A stretch of DNA of 55,420 nt from Phycisphaerae bacterium (GTDB lineage Bacteria; Planctomycetota; Phycisphaerae; Tepidisphaerales; Tepidisphaeraceae). A model generated the notes under the pieces. That model did not search any database and was not told where the DNA came from. It saw only the letters and a list, made by a program, of their open reading frames with translations. The translations under genes and the position numbers were made by a program. The stretch lies in assembly GCA_030448225.1 (NCBI GenBank), contig JAUJNJ010000045.1, positions 1 through 55,420 of the forward strand. Direction: 5' to 3'. This document shows, in pieces, positions 20,355 to 29,922 of the stretch (its first letter is position 1; every line of letters starts with the position of its first letter).

Positions 20355-21223
20355 ACACCGAAACGTCGACCCGCGAGATCCCCGCCCGCCGCCGCCGGTT
20401 CATGCAGCCGGCGTTCGTCGCCGCCGTCGTGGTGCTCGGCGCCGCCGCCGTCGGCGTGAATGCGGCGACGCAGGCGATGAAGGTCCACTTCAAGAAGGAG
20501 GCCGTCCCGCTGCGCCACCAGCTCGACGACCCGGGGACGGGCGTCGCGTCTAAGCTCGGCCCGTGGGTGAAGGCGACCGAGCAGGTCACGCTCGACCCGG
20601 ACCTCCAGCACGCGCTGGGAACCGACCGGTTCGTGTTCCGCAACTACGTCGACACGCGCGTCGTCGACCCCGCCCGCGTCGCGGAGCTGAAGGACAAGAG
20701 CCAGGAGGAGCAGGAGCGGCTGCTGGGCGCGATCCGGGCCGAGCACCCCGAGGCGGTGCTGAACTTCGCCGTCACGTACTACACCGGCCTCGTCGACCGC
20801 GTCGCCCACGTGCCGGACCGCTGCATGGTGGCGGGCGGGTACGAGCCGACGAGCTACGAGGTGCTGCCGCAGTCGTTTGCGATGCCCGACGGGACGACGC
20901 GCGACCTGCAGATGCGGTTCATCAACTTCGAGGACCAGACCGGCTCGCGGCTCGTGCCGACGCGCGTCGCCTACTTCTTCCACAGCAACGGCGGCTACGA
21001 GGACGACCACGTCGCCGTGCGCTACCGGCTCCAGAACCTCTTCGAGCGGCACGGCTACTACGCGAAGATCGAGCTGATGAGCGTCGACCCCAACGGCGGC
21101 AAGGACACCGCCGCCTCGCTGAAATCGATGACCGACTTCCTCTCCCACGCCCTGCCCGAGGTCGAGCGCTGCCTCCCCGACTGGCAGGCCGTCAAGGCCG
21201 CCGCGGCCGTCGCGCAGAAGTAG
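20351..21223 (+). CDS. Exosortase-associated EpsI-family protein
   Basis: Protein of 290 residues with one N-terminal membrane helix (FVAAVVVLGAAAVGVNAATQ) and a periplasmic EpsI/DUF3485 domain: GPWVKATEQVTLDPDLQHAL, VTYYTGLVDRVAHVPDRCMVAGGYEP, RVAYFFHSNG. The HVPDRCMVAGGYE motif, with conserved His and Cys, is the family signature. The ATG at 20351 overlaps the exosortase TGA by the ATGA pattern, so the two are translationally coupled and presumably act together. The frame is intact. Confidence 0.9.
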   Translation: MNTETSTREIPARRRRFMQPAFVAAVVVLGAAAVGVNAATQAMKVHFKKEAVPLRHQLDDPGTGVASKLGPWVKATEQVTLDPDLQHALGTDRFVFRNYVDTRVVDPARVAELKDKSQEEQERLLGAIRAEHPEAVLNFAVTYYTGLVDRVAHVPDRCMVAGGYEPTSYEVLPQSFAMPDGTTRDLQMRFINFEDQTGSRLVPTRVAYFFHSNGGYEDDHVAVRYRLQNLFERHGYYAKIELMSVDPNGGKDTAASLKSMTDFLSHALPEVERCLPDWQAVKAAAAVAQK

Positions 21224-21465
21224 TGGGTTTCAGGAAGCTCATTCACCGCCCGGAGACGCGGGAACGAGTAAGCGACGACAGGCGAAGACGGAGGACGGAA
21301 TAAGCCCGAAAGTGCCAGCGACGCGGCCGCTTCCTCGATCGTCGAGCCTAATGTCTCCGTCTTCTCCGCTCCCTCCGCGGCTCACCCGACTCTCAAGAAT
21401 CTCGGCGGTCGGTGCGGAAGCCGAGCTTGCCGCGCTAGTAGCCGATCGATTCATCGATTCGTCAC

Positions 21466-22475
21466 CTACAACTTTGGCGCAGTCGACACCGACTGCCGGT
21501 TCTGATCCCCCGCCGGTGGGGCATCTGGTGCGGCCGGCGGTTGTGCGGGCGCGGGGGCGCCGCCCTTATCGCCGGCGGCGTCGACCGGCTTCACGAAGAT
21601 CATCACGTGCTGGGCGGGCAGCCCGGCGTGCGTCGTCACGTGCTCGAGGCCGACGGCCGCCATCTCGCGCTTCGCCTGCGCCTCGGTCATCTTGTGCAGC
21701 GGCTTGATCGCCACCTTCGGGTCCTCGCCGCGGTACTCGACGAGCACGAGCCGGCCGCCGGGCTTGAGGCCGCGGGCGATGCCCTCCATCATCTCGCGCG
21801 GGTGGTCGAACTCGTGGTACGAGTCGACCATGAGCGCGACGTCCACGCCGGCGAGCGGGAGGTTGGGATCCTTGATCGTGCCGAGGACCGGCTCGACGTT
21901 CTTCACGCCCCGCGCGACCGACTGGCGGCGGAGCAGGTCGAGCATCTCGGGCTGGATGTCGACCGCCAGCACCTTCCCCGCCGGCACCCGCTCGGCGATG
22001 CGGAAGCTGAAGTAGCCGGTGCCGGCGCCGATGTCGGCGACGACGTCCGTCTTCTTCAGCTCCATCCAGTCGACCACCTTCTGCGGTCGCTCCTCCTGCT
22101 CGCGCTCCGGCCGTTCCAGCCAGCCGGCGGCGAGGTGGCCCATCACGTGGGCGATCTCGCGACCCATGTAGATCTTCCCGATGCCGTCGCGGCTCGGCTT
22201 GCGATACTCGTACACGGGGGCGGCGGCGGGGGCTTCGGCGGCGGCGACGCGGGCGGGCGCGCCGGCCGGGCCGGTGGCGGCCGGCGGGGCGGCGGCGGTG
22301 GTGGGGGCGGCGACGCGCTGAAGCGGCACGGTCGCGATCGGACGATCCGCGCGGCACCGCAGCCGGTCACGGTGGCGAGCGACACCGTCGTGCAGAGCGT
22401 GGCGATGGCGAGGCGGGTCGGTTCGAAGCGTCGGGTCTGCCGCGCAACGCCCCCGGCCGAGGTTCGGTTCAGCAT
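21466..22475 (-). CDS. SAM-dependent methyltransferase with a lipoprotein signal
   Basis: Class I methyltransferase of about 335 residues. Motif I is VVADIGAGTGYFSFRIAERV, followed by VLAVDIQPEMLDLLRR, the acidic ALMVDSYHEFDHP loop and LKPGGRLVLVEYRGEDP. The N-terminus (ATG 22475) is a lipoprotein-type signal: basic start, hydrophobic TRLAIATLCTTVSLATVTG, then GCGAA. A Pro/Ala-rich linker joins it to the enzyme domain through one frame change near 22325. Export of a SAM-using enzyme is puzzling, since SAM is cytosolic; similar signal-bearing methyltransferases are known to me from planctomycete genomes, without assigned substrates. The C-terminal tail is disordered (Pro/Ala/Gly-rich). The partner and substrate are unknown. 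Confidence 0.82.
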
Positions 22476-22945
22476 GTCGTGTGCTCCATCCGCCTGGAAT
22501 GACGACGCCGCGAGGTTCGTCGCCGGGGCGCGCGGGCGCGGCGCGTGTGGCCTGATCGTCCGTCAACTCGCCGTGCCCATGGAGGTTGTACCGCGCCCGG
22601 CGCGTCCCGTCGTACGTCGTGCTGTGCGAAATCGTTCGACGCCGCCTCTCGGGCCGGTCACCGTCAGACGTTGTCCGCGGGACCGCGGTCTCGGCGGGCA
22701 AGCCCGCCGAATAACTCTCGCCGCCGGGGGAATGGCCAAGTCGCCAGCGGCTGCCGTCAGCGGCTCGAGGACGCGCGTTCCCTTCGCCTCGCGATCGTGC
22801 GGGTCGCGACAGGTGGGCCGTCGCCCTCGGATTCGATCGTATCCGGTGACAGGCGGGGCGGCGGGGGCGTAGAATCGGTGCCCGCGAGACGGCCGTGCCG
22901 GCGACCGCGGGGCCGCCCGTCGACTGCACATCGGTGCCCCTCGTC
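22476..22945. other. Gene-free 470-bp divergent region
   Basis: This region lies between the divergent methyltransferase and the VOC-like gene and contains only shadow frames. It must carry both promoters, but no motif stands out. Confidence 0.5.
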
Positions 22946-23409
22946 ATGACCCAGTACGATCCGATCCCCCTCGAACCGAGCGTCATCGGCTTCAAGCCGG
23001 CGGCCGACCGGCGCCCGCTGATCCCGGTGCCGCCGCCCGTGCGACTCGTGGCCGTCGCGGACGTGCTGGTGTCGGCGTCGGCGGGGCTCGAGCGGGACCT
23101 CGACGCGTTCTACATGGGCCTCCTCCGCTTCGAGCGCGACGCGGCCCGCGAGGATATCTGTTACCGTGCCGAGAACTTCCGTCTCGTATTCGAGGTCGTC
23201 GAAGGTCCGGTCCCGCGCGACGATTTGCGCCCGACCGGCATCGAGGTGCCGTTCGCCAACTCGAGCACCGCCTGATCGACGCCGAGCACGAGTACGCCCG
23301 GCTGAAGGGCCTGACGCCCGGGCACGAGTCGCTCCTGCTCCAAGACCCGGCGGGAAACTGGGTGCAACTGACCGAGACGCGCCCTCTAACCCGCGCGCGT
23401 GCGGGATAA
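22946..23409 (+). CDS. VOC-superfamily-like protein (one frame change)
   Basis: About 154 residues. After a proline-rich N-terminus, PPVRLVAVADVLVSASAGLE and LDAFYMGLLRFERD resemble the first strand and helix of a glyoxalase/VOC module. RAENFRLVFEVVEGPV and, after a frame change near 23262, EYARLKGLTPGHESLLLQDP and GNWVQLTETRPL resemble the second half, where such proteins end with 'DPxGNxxxL'. The metal-ligand positions are not clear, so activity cannot be predicted. The start is ATG 22946. It is followed at 125 bases by coaE on the same strand. Confidence 0.68.
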
Positions 23410-23534
23410 ATCTGCCCGCCCCGCACGACAGAGAACGGCAAATCCCGCGTCCGCCGACGGGAGCCCAGCGGCTCCGCTGCGGGACCGCCGCCGCGGGATT
23501 GCAGCTAACCCCGCGACCCCCGGGGCAACCACCC

Positions 23535-24164
23535 ATGTTCGCCGGTAAACCCATCATCGGCATCGCCGGCGGCATCGGCAGCGGCAAGACGTTCGTCGCC
23601 CGCCTGTTCGGCGAAATGGGGTGCGCGTGATCGACGCCGACGCGCAGGTGCGCGACATATCGCGATCCGCCGTCAAGGCGCGCTCCGCGCCTGGTGGGGC
23701 GACGCCGCCCTCACGCCCGCCGGCGACGTCGACCGGCTGCTTCGTGGGCGCCAAGATCTTCGCGGACGACGCGCGCCGGCGGCTGGAACAACTGTTGCAT
23801 CCGATGGTGAAAGACGCCCGCGTGGCGGCCATGCGCGCCGCCGCGGGGAACCCGCAGGTGCCTGCCTTCGTGTGGGATACGCCGCTATTATTCGAGGCGG
23901 GCCTGAACGGCGAGTGTGACGCGATCGTCTACGTCGACGCCCCGTTTGACGCGCGGCTGAGCCGCGTGCGCGACTCGCGCGGGTGGGACGAGGCCGAACT
24001 GCAACGCCGACAAAATTTACAGTGGCCACTAGACAAGAAGCGTGAAATGTCCGATCATCGCGTAACGAATACCGCAGACGTGGGCATGGTACGCGATCAA
24101 GTCCGACAGGACGCTTTCCCGAATCCTTGCAGGAACGTCGACGACCCCCGACCCTCAACCTTGA
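23535..24164 (+). CDS. coaE: Dephospho-CoA kinase, frames broken
   Basis: CoaE phosphorylates dephospho-CoA, the last step of coenzyme A synthesis. The P-loop GIAGGIGSGKTFVARLF is at residues about 9-25, then VIDADAQVRD, WWGDAALTPAGDVDR (in a second frame), IFADDARRRLEQLLHPMV, VWDTPLLFEAGLNGECDAIV and the lid-like RVRDSRGWDEAELQRRQNLQ. Frame changes lie near 23628, 23668, 23745 and 24103. The final frame ends DRTLSRILAGTSTTPDPQP at the stop 24162-24164, typical of the family. The start is ATG 23535. Essential in bacteria, so decay is unlikely. Confidence 0.87.
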
Positions 24165-24771
24165 GGCGGGGCGGTACGGTGCCTCCGGGGCACGGTGCCC
24201 GGGCCTTGATCGAAGTCGGCGGAGTTCACCCCAGCAAAACGACACCCGAAAAACGACACCCGAATTCAGGGAAGATGTCCTTGATCGAACGCCGCCCCCG
24301 GCCCGCCGCCGCCGGGCGGGAGCGAGTTCTATCTCCCCCGAGACGAACGTGATCCCCCGCGTTGACCCGGCCGACTCGTTCGCCGCGCCCACGACCCGCG
24401 GGGCCCCCGCCGAGCCTCCGGATGACGCCGGCGGCGCGGGGCGTGGCGGGCGCCTCCGGGGCCGCGCGGCACGCCCCGGCCCCTACAGAACGCGGTCGAG
24501 CGGCCGCCGCGGGGTGCCGCCGGGCGACGAGTGCCCGGGGGCGATGGAGCTGCCCGGATCGACCCGCAACCGACGATTTTGGAGACTGCCGCAGCGACGG
24601 CAGTGCCCCCTGCCCACACGTGCACATACCCCGGGACGCGACGCTGCTACCATCGGCCGAAGCCGCGACCCCGACCACACGGCCCCGGGGCCGCCGACGG
24701 GGTAGGCGCGCGGGCAGCGTTTTCCTCGACATCCTCTAACAATCACACCCTTCCCCTTGGAGGCTAGCCAG
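24165..24771. other. Gene-free 607-bp region upstream of rho
   Basis: No protein-like frame is seen. A short direct repeat (AAACGACACCCGAA twice, 24238-24265) and a GGGGCAC/GTGCCC hairpin near 24187-24201 are present. A long untranslated leader would suit a rho gene, which is autoregulated in many bacteria, but I see no specific attenuator. GGAGG at 24759-24763 sets the rho start. Confidence 0.45.
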
Positions 24772-26650
24772 ATGGCCAAGTCCACCCCCGCACCCGCCGG
24801 CCGCAGCGTGAACCGGCCGAGCCGACCGTTCGTGATGAGTCCGACAAGCCCACCCCCGCCGCCGCCAGCAGCGCCACCGCCGTCGAAGACGCCGCGCCCG
24901 CCGCCGCCCCGGCCTCAGCCCCTCGCCGAGGCGCGCGAGCCGCGGGCCGAACCCCGCGAGCAGCGCGAGCCGCAGCAGCGCCAGGAGTCGCGCGGAGAGC
25001 AGCAGCAACGCGAACCGCAGCAGCGCGAGCAAACAGCGAGAGCCGCAGCAACGCGAGCAACAGCAGCGCGAGCCGCAACAGCAGCGACAGGATCGCCCGG
25101 AACGCACCGACCGCCCAGACCGTGGCGGCGACAGCCAGAACCGTGGCGGCGACAGTCAGAACCGGGGCGAGGGCAGAACCGCGGCGGCGATCGCGGCGGA
25201 GACCCGCAACGATCGCGGCGGTGACCGCGGCGGCGGCGACGGCCCGCCAAGGCCGGCGGCGGCGCGCCGGCGCCGTCGGCCGGGGGCGGCGGTGGCGGCG
25301 GTGGCAGCAGCAGCCGCCGTGTCGGAAGACGTCGCCAGCTTCGACGCCGAGACCAACGCCAAGTACGAGCAGGTCAAGGGCGGCAAGCTGTACATCAAGG
25401 ACCTGCAGACCATGGACATCCATGGCCTGCACGAGATCGCCCGCCAGGAGGATCCAGGACTACATCGGCCTGAAGAAGCAGGACCTGATCTTCCAGATCC
25501 TCCGCAGCCGCATCCGCCAGAACGGGCTGATGTACGGCGAGGGCGTGCTGGAGATCCTGCCCGACGGCTTCGGCTTCCTGCGCAGCCCCGGAGTACAACT
25601 ACCTGCCCTGCCCCGACGACATCTACATCAGCCCGAGCCAGATCCGCCGCTTCGGCCGGCGCAACGGCCACGTCGTGCAGGGGCAGATCCGCCCGCCGAA
25701 GGAGAGCGAGCCGCCTTCGCGCTGCTGCGCGTCGAGGCGATCAACGGCGAGGACCCGGAGCGGGATCACCGACACCGGGAACTTCGAGGACCTCACGCCG
25801 CTGCACCCGAACAAGCGGATCACGCTCGAGGCCGACCCGAAGGACCTCAACATGCGGATCTGCGACCTCGTCACGCCGGTCGGCATGGGCCGGCGCATGC
25901 TGATCGTCGCGCCGCCGCGCACGGGCAAGACGGTGCTGCTGCAGAAGATCGCCAACAGCATCAGCCGCAACCACCCCGAGTCGGTCCTGATCATCCTGCT
26001 GATCGACGAGCGGCCGGAAGAAGTGACGGACATGGAGCCGCAACACGAAGGCCGAGGGTCGTCAGCTCGACGTTCGACGAGCCGGCGTCGCGCCACGTGC
26101 AGGTCGCGGAGATGGTGATCGAGAAGGCCAAGCGGTACGTCGAGTTCGGCAAGGACGTGATCATCCTGCTCGACTCGATCACCCGCCTCGCCCGCGCCGT
26201 ACAACACCGAGATCCGCACTCGGGCAAGATCCTGTCCGGCGGCGTCGACGCCAACGCGCTGCAGAAGCCGAAGCGGTCTTCGGCCGCCGCCCGCAACATC
26301 GAGGAGGGCGGCTCGCTCACGATCCTGGCGACGGCCCTGATCGACACCGGGTCGAAGATGGACGAGGTCATCTTCGAGGAGTTCAAGGGCACCGGCAACG
26401 CCGAGCTGCACCTCGACCGCCGGCTGGTGGACCGCCGGACCTACCCGGCGATCGACATCAACAGCTCCGGCACCCGCCGCGAGGAACTGCTGCTGGACCC
26501 GAAGGAGCTGGAGCTCGTCTACCGCCTCCGCCGCGTGCTCAGCGACATGAACCCTAACCCGGTGGAAGCCGTCGAACTGCTGAAGGGCCGACTGGAAAAG
26601 GTCCCGAGCAACGCGCAGTTCCTGATGAGCATGAACCTGGACCGATCTTG
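24772..26650 (+). CDS. rho: Transcription termination factor Rho, frames broken
   Basis: Hexameric RNA-dependent ATPase/helicase that ends transcription. Residues 1 to about 185 form a low-complexity extension: Pro/Ala-rich, then [12 protein letters not shown] repeats, then [15 protein letters not shown]. The conserved part begins near 25330 with [25 protein letters not shown], the RNA-binding [15 protein letters not shown], Walker [13 protein letters not shown] (25915), [16 protein letters not shown] (Walker B), DSITRLARA, and the [15 protein letters not shown] and [19 protein letters not shown] end. Several single-base changes occur (near 25050, 25450, 25590, 25705, 25757, 26040, 26200, 26276). 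The true stop is lost: the frame runs on to 26816, past a perfect terminator, so the gene probably ends near 26650. Confidence 0.93.
24940..25230. repeat. CAGCAGCGCGAGC-type repeats coding the disordered Rho N-terminus
   Basis: Imperfect repeats of GAGCCGCAGCAGCGCGAG and then CCGTGGCGGCGACAGCCAGAA encode QQRE and GGDSQNR repeats. The region is intrinsically disordered and Arg-rich. Because it is repetitive, its length and frame are also the most likely parts of rho to be misassembled. Confidence 0.7.
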
Positions 26651-26665
26651 CCTTGCAGATCAACG

Positions 26666-26704
26666 AAGAGCGGGTCTCGGTCGTCGACCGAGACCCGCTC
26701 TTTT
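26666..26704 (+). terminator. Intrinsic terminator after rho
   Basis: AAGAGCGGGTCTCGGTCG pairs perfectly with CGACCGAGACCCGCTCTT and is followed by TT and GGG. It marks the end of the rho transcript and shows that the open frame beyond it is not coding. Confidence 0.93.
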
Positions 26705-26985
26705 GGGTACCGATGATGTCTCACAGGCTGCTCCTCATCCTCGACCTCGATGTGACGCTGGTTCATGCCACCCGCTGACCAATTTGGAGGGGCCTTCCGA
26801 GCCGCTTGCGGCTTAGCCGCGTCATCGTGCAAAGCCCGCGCGCAAAGAACGCGGATGGAACGTCATCGGTCAGTCATCGCCAAGATGTGCGGTGCTCGAC
26901 GTCACGACCGCCTTCCCGCGGCGGGCCGCGGGTCTCTGCACTCCTCAATTGGCCATTGAGGTCATTTGTTGATCGTTGGGACAGG

Positions 26986-27499
26986 TCATTGCGGCTTCGC
27001 GAAGGAACCCGCAGAACGATCCGAACCCACCCGCTCTACAACGCGGCTCTCCTGCTTCACGATCGCGTCGTAGACCTCCTGCGAGCTGCTGGCGGCGGCG
27101 AGCGATTGGCGGAAGCGGTCGATCGTCATGAGCCGGCTGATGCGCGCCAGCGCGTGGATGTGCGGGCCGGTCTTGTCGGGCGGGGAACTCAGGAGCCAGA
27201 TCAGGCTCACCGGGCGGCCGTCGATCGACTGGAAGTCGATCGGCGTCTCGCAGCGGCCGATCGCCATCACGAAGGTGATCGGTGCCGGTGCACTTGCCGT
27301 GCGGGATCGCCAGGCCGTTGCCGATGCCGGTCGTGCGGGTGGCCTCGCGGTCCAGGACCGCCTCGAGCACCTTCGGCGCGTCGAGCACGTCGCCGTTGGC
27401 GGCCAGCAGGTCGACCAGTTCCTTGATCGCCTCGCTCTTGACCTTCGCCTGAAGCGGGACCTTGATGTTCTGCGGCTTCAAAATCTCGGTCAATCGCAT
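26986..27499 (-). CDS. PTS EIIA (fructose/nitrogen type) protein
   Basis: About 170 residues, one EIIA-Fru/Ntr domain: MRLTEILKPQNIKVPLQAKV, KSEAIKELVDLLAANGDVLD, and the phosphorylation-site region TGIGNGLAIPHGK with the active His. After a frame change near 27275 it continues as GRCETPIDFQSIDGRPVSLI and HALARISRLMTIDRFRQSL. It takes a phosphate from HPr. As a stand-alone domain it is more likely regulatory (PtsN-like) than a sugar transporter part. The start is ATG 27499. It lies downstream of upp on the same strand, separated by 350 bases of inverted tandem repeats. Confidence 0.87.
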
Positions 27500-27575
27500 A
27501 AGCAAGCGCTCCGCACGGCCCGGCGGTCGGTTCCAGATTCGAAGGGAAATCGTACTCGCGTGGTGGGGGGAAGAC

Positions 27576-27680
27576 AAGGTGAACGGGTGGCGGAGGTGAC
27601 GAGGTGAAGGGGTGACAAGGTGAACGGGTGAACGGGTGAACGGGTGAACGGGTGAACGGGTGAAGGGTGAACGGGTGACG
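27576..27680. repeat. GGTGAACGG tandem repeat block, forward orientation
   Basis: About thirteen imperfect 7-9 base units (GGTGAACGG, GGTGACGA, GGTGAAGGG) run head to tail, including five near-identical GTGAACGGG units in a row. The reverse-complement block at 27751-27854 faces it across about 70 unique bases. Together they could fold into a hairpin over 250 bases long. Confidence 0.92.
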
Positions 27681-27750
27681 GAGACCGTCATCCCATATCG
27701 CGTGTCCCGCCCGCTCCCGAGTTCACCGACCATACGAATCGCCGTCCCCA

Positions 27751-27854
27751 GTCACCCCTTGCGTTGTCACCCGTTCACCCGTCACCCGTTCCCCGTCACC
27801 CCTTCACCTTGTCACCCCTTCACCCCGTCACCCGTTCACCCGTCATCCCCTCAC
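27751..27854. repeat. CGTTCACCC/CCTTCACC tandem repeat block, inverted partner
   Basis: Head-to-tail units GTCACCCCTT, GTCACCCGTTCACCC and GTCACCCCTTCACCTT are the complement of the block at 27576-27680. The block runs into the stop codon of upp (27851-27853). It lies wholly between upp and the EIIA gene and would be transcribed with upp. Confidence 0.92.
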
Positions 27855-28472
27855 GTCCCGAACGTCGGTCCCCCGCGTCGCCGAGCCCGGGCGGGATATA
27901 CCCGCGGTCGCTCAGCTCGCGGTCGACGGCGGCGCGTGAACAGGCACCTCGGTGCCGGGCGTGCGCGCTGGATCCCTTCAGGGGCCGCCACGAGGCGAAC
28001 GAGGCGGATCGCCGACACGCCCGCCTGCTTCAGGAGCGACGGCGGCCGACGCGGTGCCGCCGGTGGCGAGCATCGGGTCGATCAGCAGCACCTCGGTGGC
28101 GGCCACGTCCGGCGGCAGTTTCTGGTAGTACGACACCGGCTCGAGCGTCTGCTCGTTGCGGTAGACGCCGAAGTGCCCGACCCGCGCCTCGGGCAGCAGG
28201 CGGAGCACGCCGTCGGCCATCCCCAGCCCCGCGCGCAGGATCGGCACGATCGTCACCGGGCGGGCCAGCACGTGCCCGGTCGTGCGCTCCAGCGGCGTCT
28301 GCACCGGGCGAGGGGTGGTCGGCCAGCCGCGCGTCACCTCGTACACCATCAGCGACGCCACCTCGTCGAGCAGCGCGCGGAACTTGCGGTGGTCGGTCGT
28401 GTAGTCGCGCAGCTCCGACAGCTTCGTCTGGATGACGGGGTGCTCGATGACGATGACGTTGGGTGAATGCAC
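27851..28472 (-). CDS. upp: Uracil phosphoribosyltransferase (two frame changes)
   Basis: Salvage enzyme that makes UMP from uracil and PRPP, about 207 residues. The reading MHSPNVIVIEHPVIQTKLSE, then GLGMADGVLRLLPEARVGHF and the PRPP loop EVLLIDPMLATGGTASAAV is clear. After a one-base loss near 28045 the frame gives LLKQAGVSAIRLVRLVAAPEG, then VDRELSDRGYIPPGLGDAGDR. A second loss near 27862 restores TFGT before the stop, the normal family ending. The start is ATG 28472. The stop codon sits at the edge of the CGTTCACCC repeat block. Confidence 0.9.
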
Positions 28473-28534
28473 GCCGCACAGCCTACGGAGCGCGGGCGCT
28501 CCCGTAAACGGAGTGAGCCGTTAACGTCGGGCGT

Positions 28535-29408
28535 TCATCTCAGCGAAGGGAGCAACTCGGGGAGGGGCAGCCGCAGGTCGGCCAGCTTCCGCGGGCGCTC
28601 GGGAATGCGCGGCTGGGGGCGCCGCACGTTCCCGGCGGCGTCGACGTCGAACCCGACCCGGTTCCCCACCACGTACCGGCCGCCGCCGGCGTAGCCGCTG
28701 AGGAACTCGTACTCTCCCTCGGCCAGCCTGAGGTCGATCCGGATCACGCGCTGCTCGGCGGGCTTCAGCACGAACTTCGCCGGCAGCGCGTTCGCCTCGC
28801 CGATCGTCCACGCGTAGGCGACGCCGTTCAACGCGCCCGACGCCCCCCAGCGCGGCTCGCGATCCGGGCCGCCCGCAAACGCATGATTTGTTATGACGGC
28901 AACGGACGGCCCGTCGGACGCCGACCAGAGTCGCCGCTTGCCGCGTGGCTGGCCCGTCAGCAGGGTCGGATGAAGACGATCACTGTGAATCGTCCGATCC
29001 TCGATACCGATGTTCCGAAGCATCATCGTGACGGCGGGCGGCCTGCCGGTCCCGAACGAGAGGTGGTTCGACAGGCGAAGCCCTTCGTCTCCACCCAATC
29101 TGACGGCATATCCTCGGCCGGCCCGAGGGTCGCACGCGTCGATCCGTCCCTCGCCGGGGTTCATGGGCTGATCGATCGCTGTCACATCGAGCCTGACGGC
29201 TCGGCCGTCGAAGATCCTCAGCTTCTCTTTGACCGCCTCCGAGACAGGTCACCCCGTGGCCGCTGCCAAAGCACGCAGCCCACCCCATCGGTCGAACACG
29301 ACTACCCCCTGATACGTGCCGGGGTCATAAGTTAAAGCCCGCCGGTACCCCGGCGACAGTCGCGAGGAAAGCCAGAAGACACGCCCGGCCGATCACGTTG
29401 ATCCTCAT
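28535..29408 (-). CDS. Secreted protein of unknown function
   Basis: About 290 residues. ATG 29408, with AAAGGTG upstream, opens a signal peptide (MRINVIGRACLLAFLATVAG). After a frame change near 29335 the mature part begins LTYDPGTYQGVVVFDRWGG; a second change near 29250 leads to KEKLRIFDGRAVRLDVTAID. The remainder is continuous and beta-rich: NHLSFGTGRPPAVTMMLRNI, KFVLKPAEQRVIRIDLRLAE, GEYEFLSGYAGGGRYVVGNR. The end has the feel of an immunoglobulin-like or copper-binding beta-sandwich, but I do not recognise a family. Confidence 0.65.
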
Positions 29409-29457
29409 GGCTAACACCTTTTCGGTTTGGGACAGGCAGTCACAACCCGGTCAACGT

Positions 29458-29922
29458 TCATCTCACGCGACGCCCGGCCGAAGGGCATTCCGCACCGGCG
29501 TTGAAATTGAAGGGCGGGCGTGTCGCGTCACCGGCGAATTCACCGCGCTTGGGCGCGGAATACATTCGCGCGAGCCGCTGGGGGTACTCGCCCGACACGA
29601 TGCGGGGGATCACGTCGCCGATCGGAACCCGCGTCCGCCGATCCCCCTCGGCGATCGTCACCTCGCCGCCGTCCGCCGCCACCTGCGATGCGGCCAGTTT
29701 GAACTTGTCGGCATCCATGAAGTACAAGCCCAGCCAGGGCGTAGAGGCGGGCGGCGGGCGTGCCGTCGCGGAGCAGGTAGTACAGGCCCGCGCGCGATCC
29801 CATTCCGGATGGCGGATGAGGCGGAACGCCAGCACGACCGGCGGCGCGTCGGCGGCGGTGGCCGCGTTAATCAGCACGAACTGCGCGTCCAACAGAAGCG
29901 TCACGGCCTGGGGCGTCGTCAT
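29458..29922 (-). CDS. Unknown protein coupled to the upstream gene (two frame changes)
   Basis: 155 residues. ATG 29922 overlaps the stop of the upstream gene (ATGA). It reads TPQAVTLLLDAQFVLINAAT, then, in other frames, ARGLYYLLRDGTPAARLYAL and AGLYFMDADKFKLAASQVAA, ending with VPIGDVIPRIVSGEYPQRLA. The GLYYLLRDGTPAARLYALAGLY segment looks like a HEAT-type helical repeat. Frame changes lie near 29805 and 29745. No function is known to me. Being in one operon with leuD and the membrane-anchored gene is the only context clue. Confidence 0.6.
   Translation of the reverse strand: MTTPQAVTLLLDAQFVLINAATAADAPPVVLAFRLIRHPEWDRARACTTCSATARPPPASTPWLGLYFMDADKFKLAASQVAADGGEVTIAEGDRRTRVPIGDVIPRIVSGEYPQRLARMYSAPKRGEFAGDATRPPFNFNAGAECPSAGRRVR

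Noticed and set aside
24772..26816. Programmed frameshifting in rho and neighbours
   Set aside because: No slippery heptamer plus downstream structure recurs at the breaks, and unrelated genes break at many sites in both directions. Sequence error explains them better.
26651..26816. Extension of the Rho frame past the terminator
   Set aside because: A perfect intrinsic terminator lies inside it, so the frame is open by chance after the true stop was lost.
26986..27060. tRNA-like GGGTTCGGATC on the minus strand
   Set aside because: It lies inside the EIIA coding sequence, and no cloverleaf with acceptor stem can be drawn.
27576..27854. Possible CRISPR array
   Set aside because: Units are 7-9 bases with no unique spacers between them, and no cas genes are nearby.
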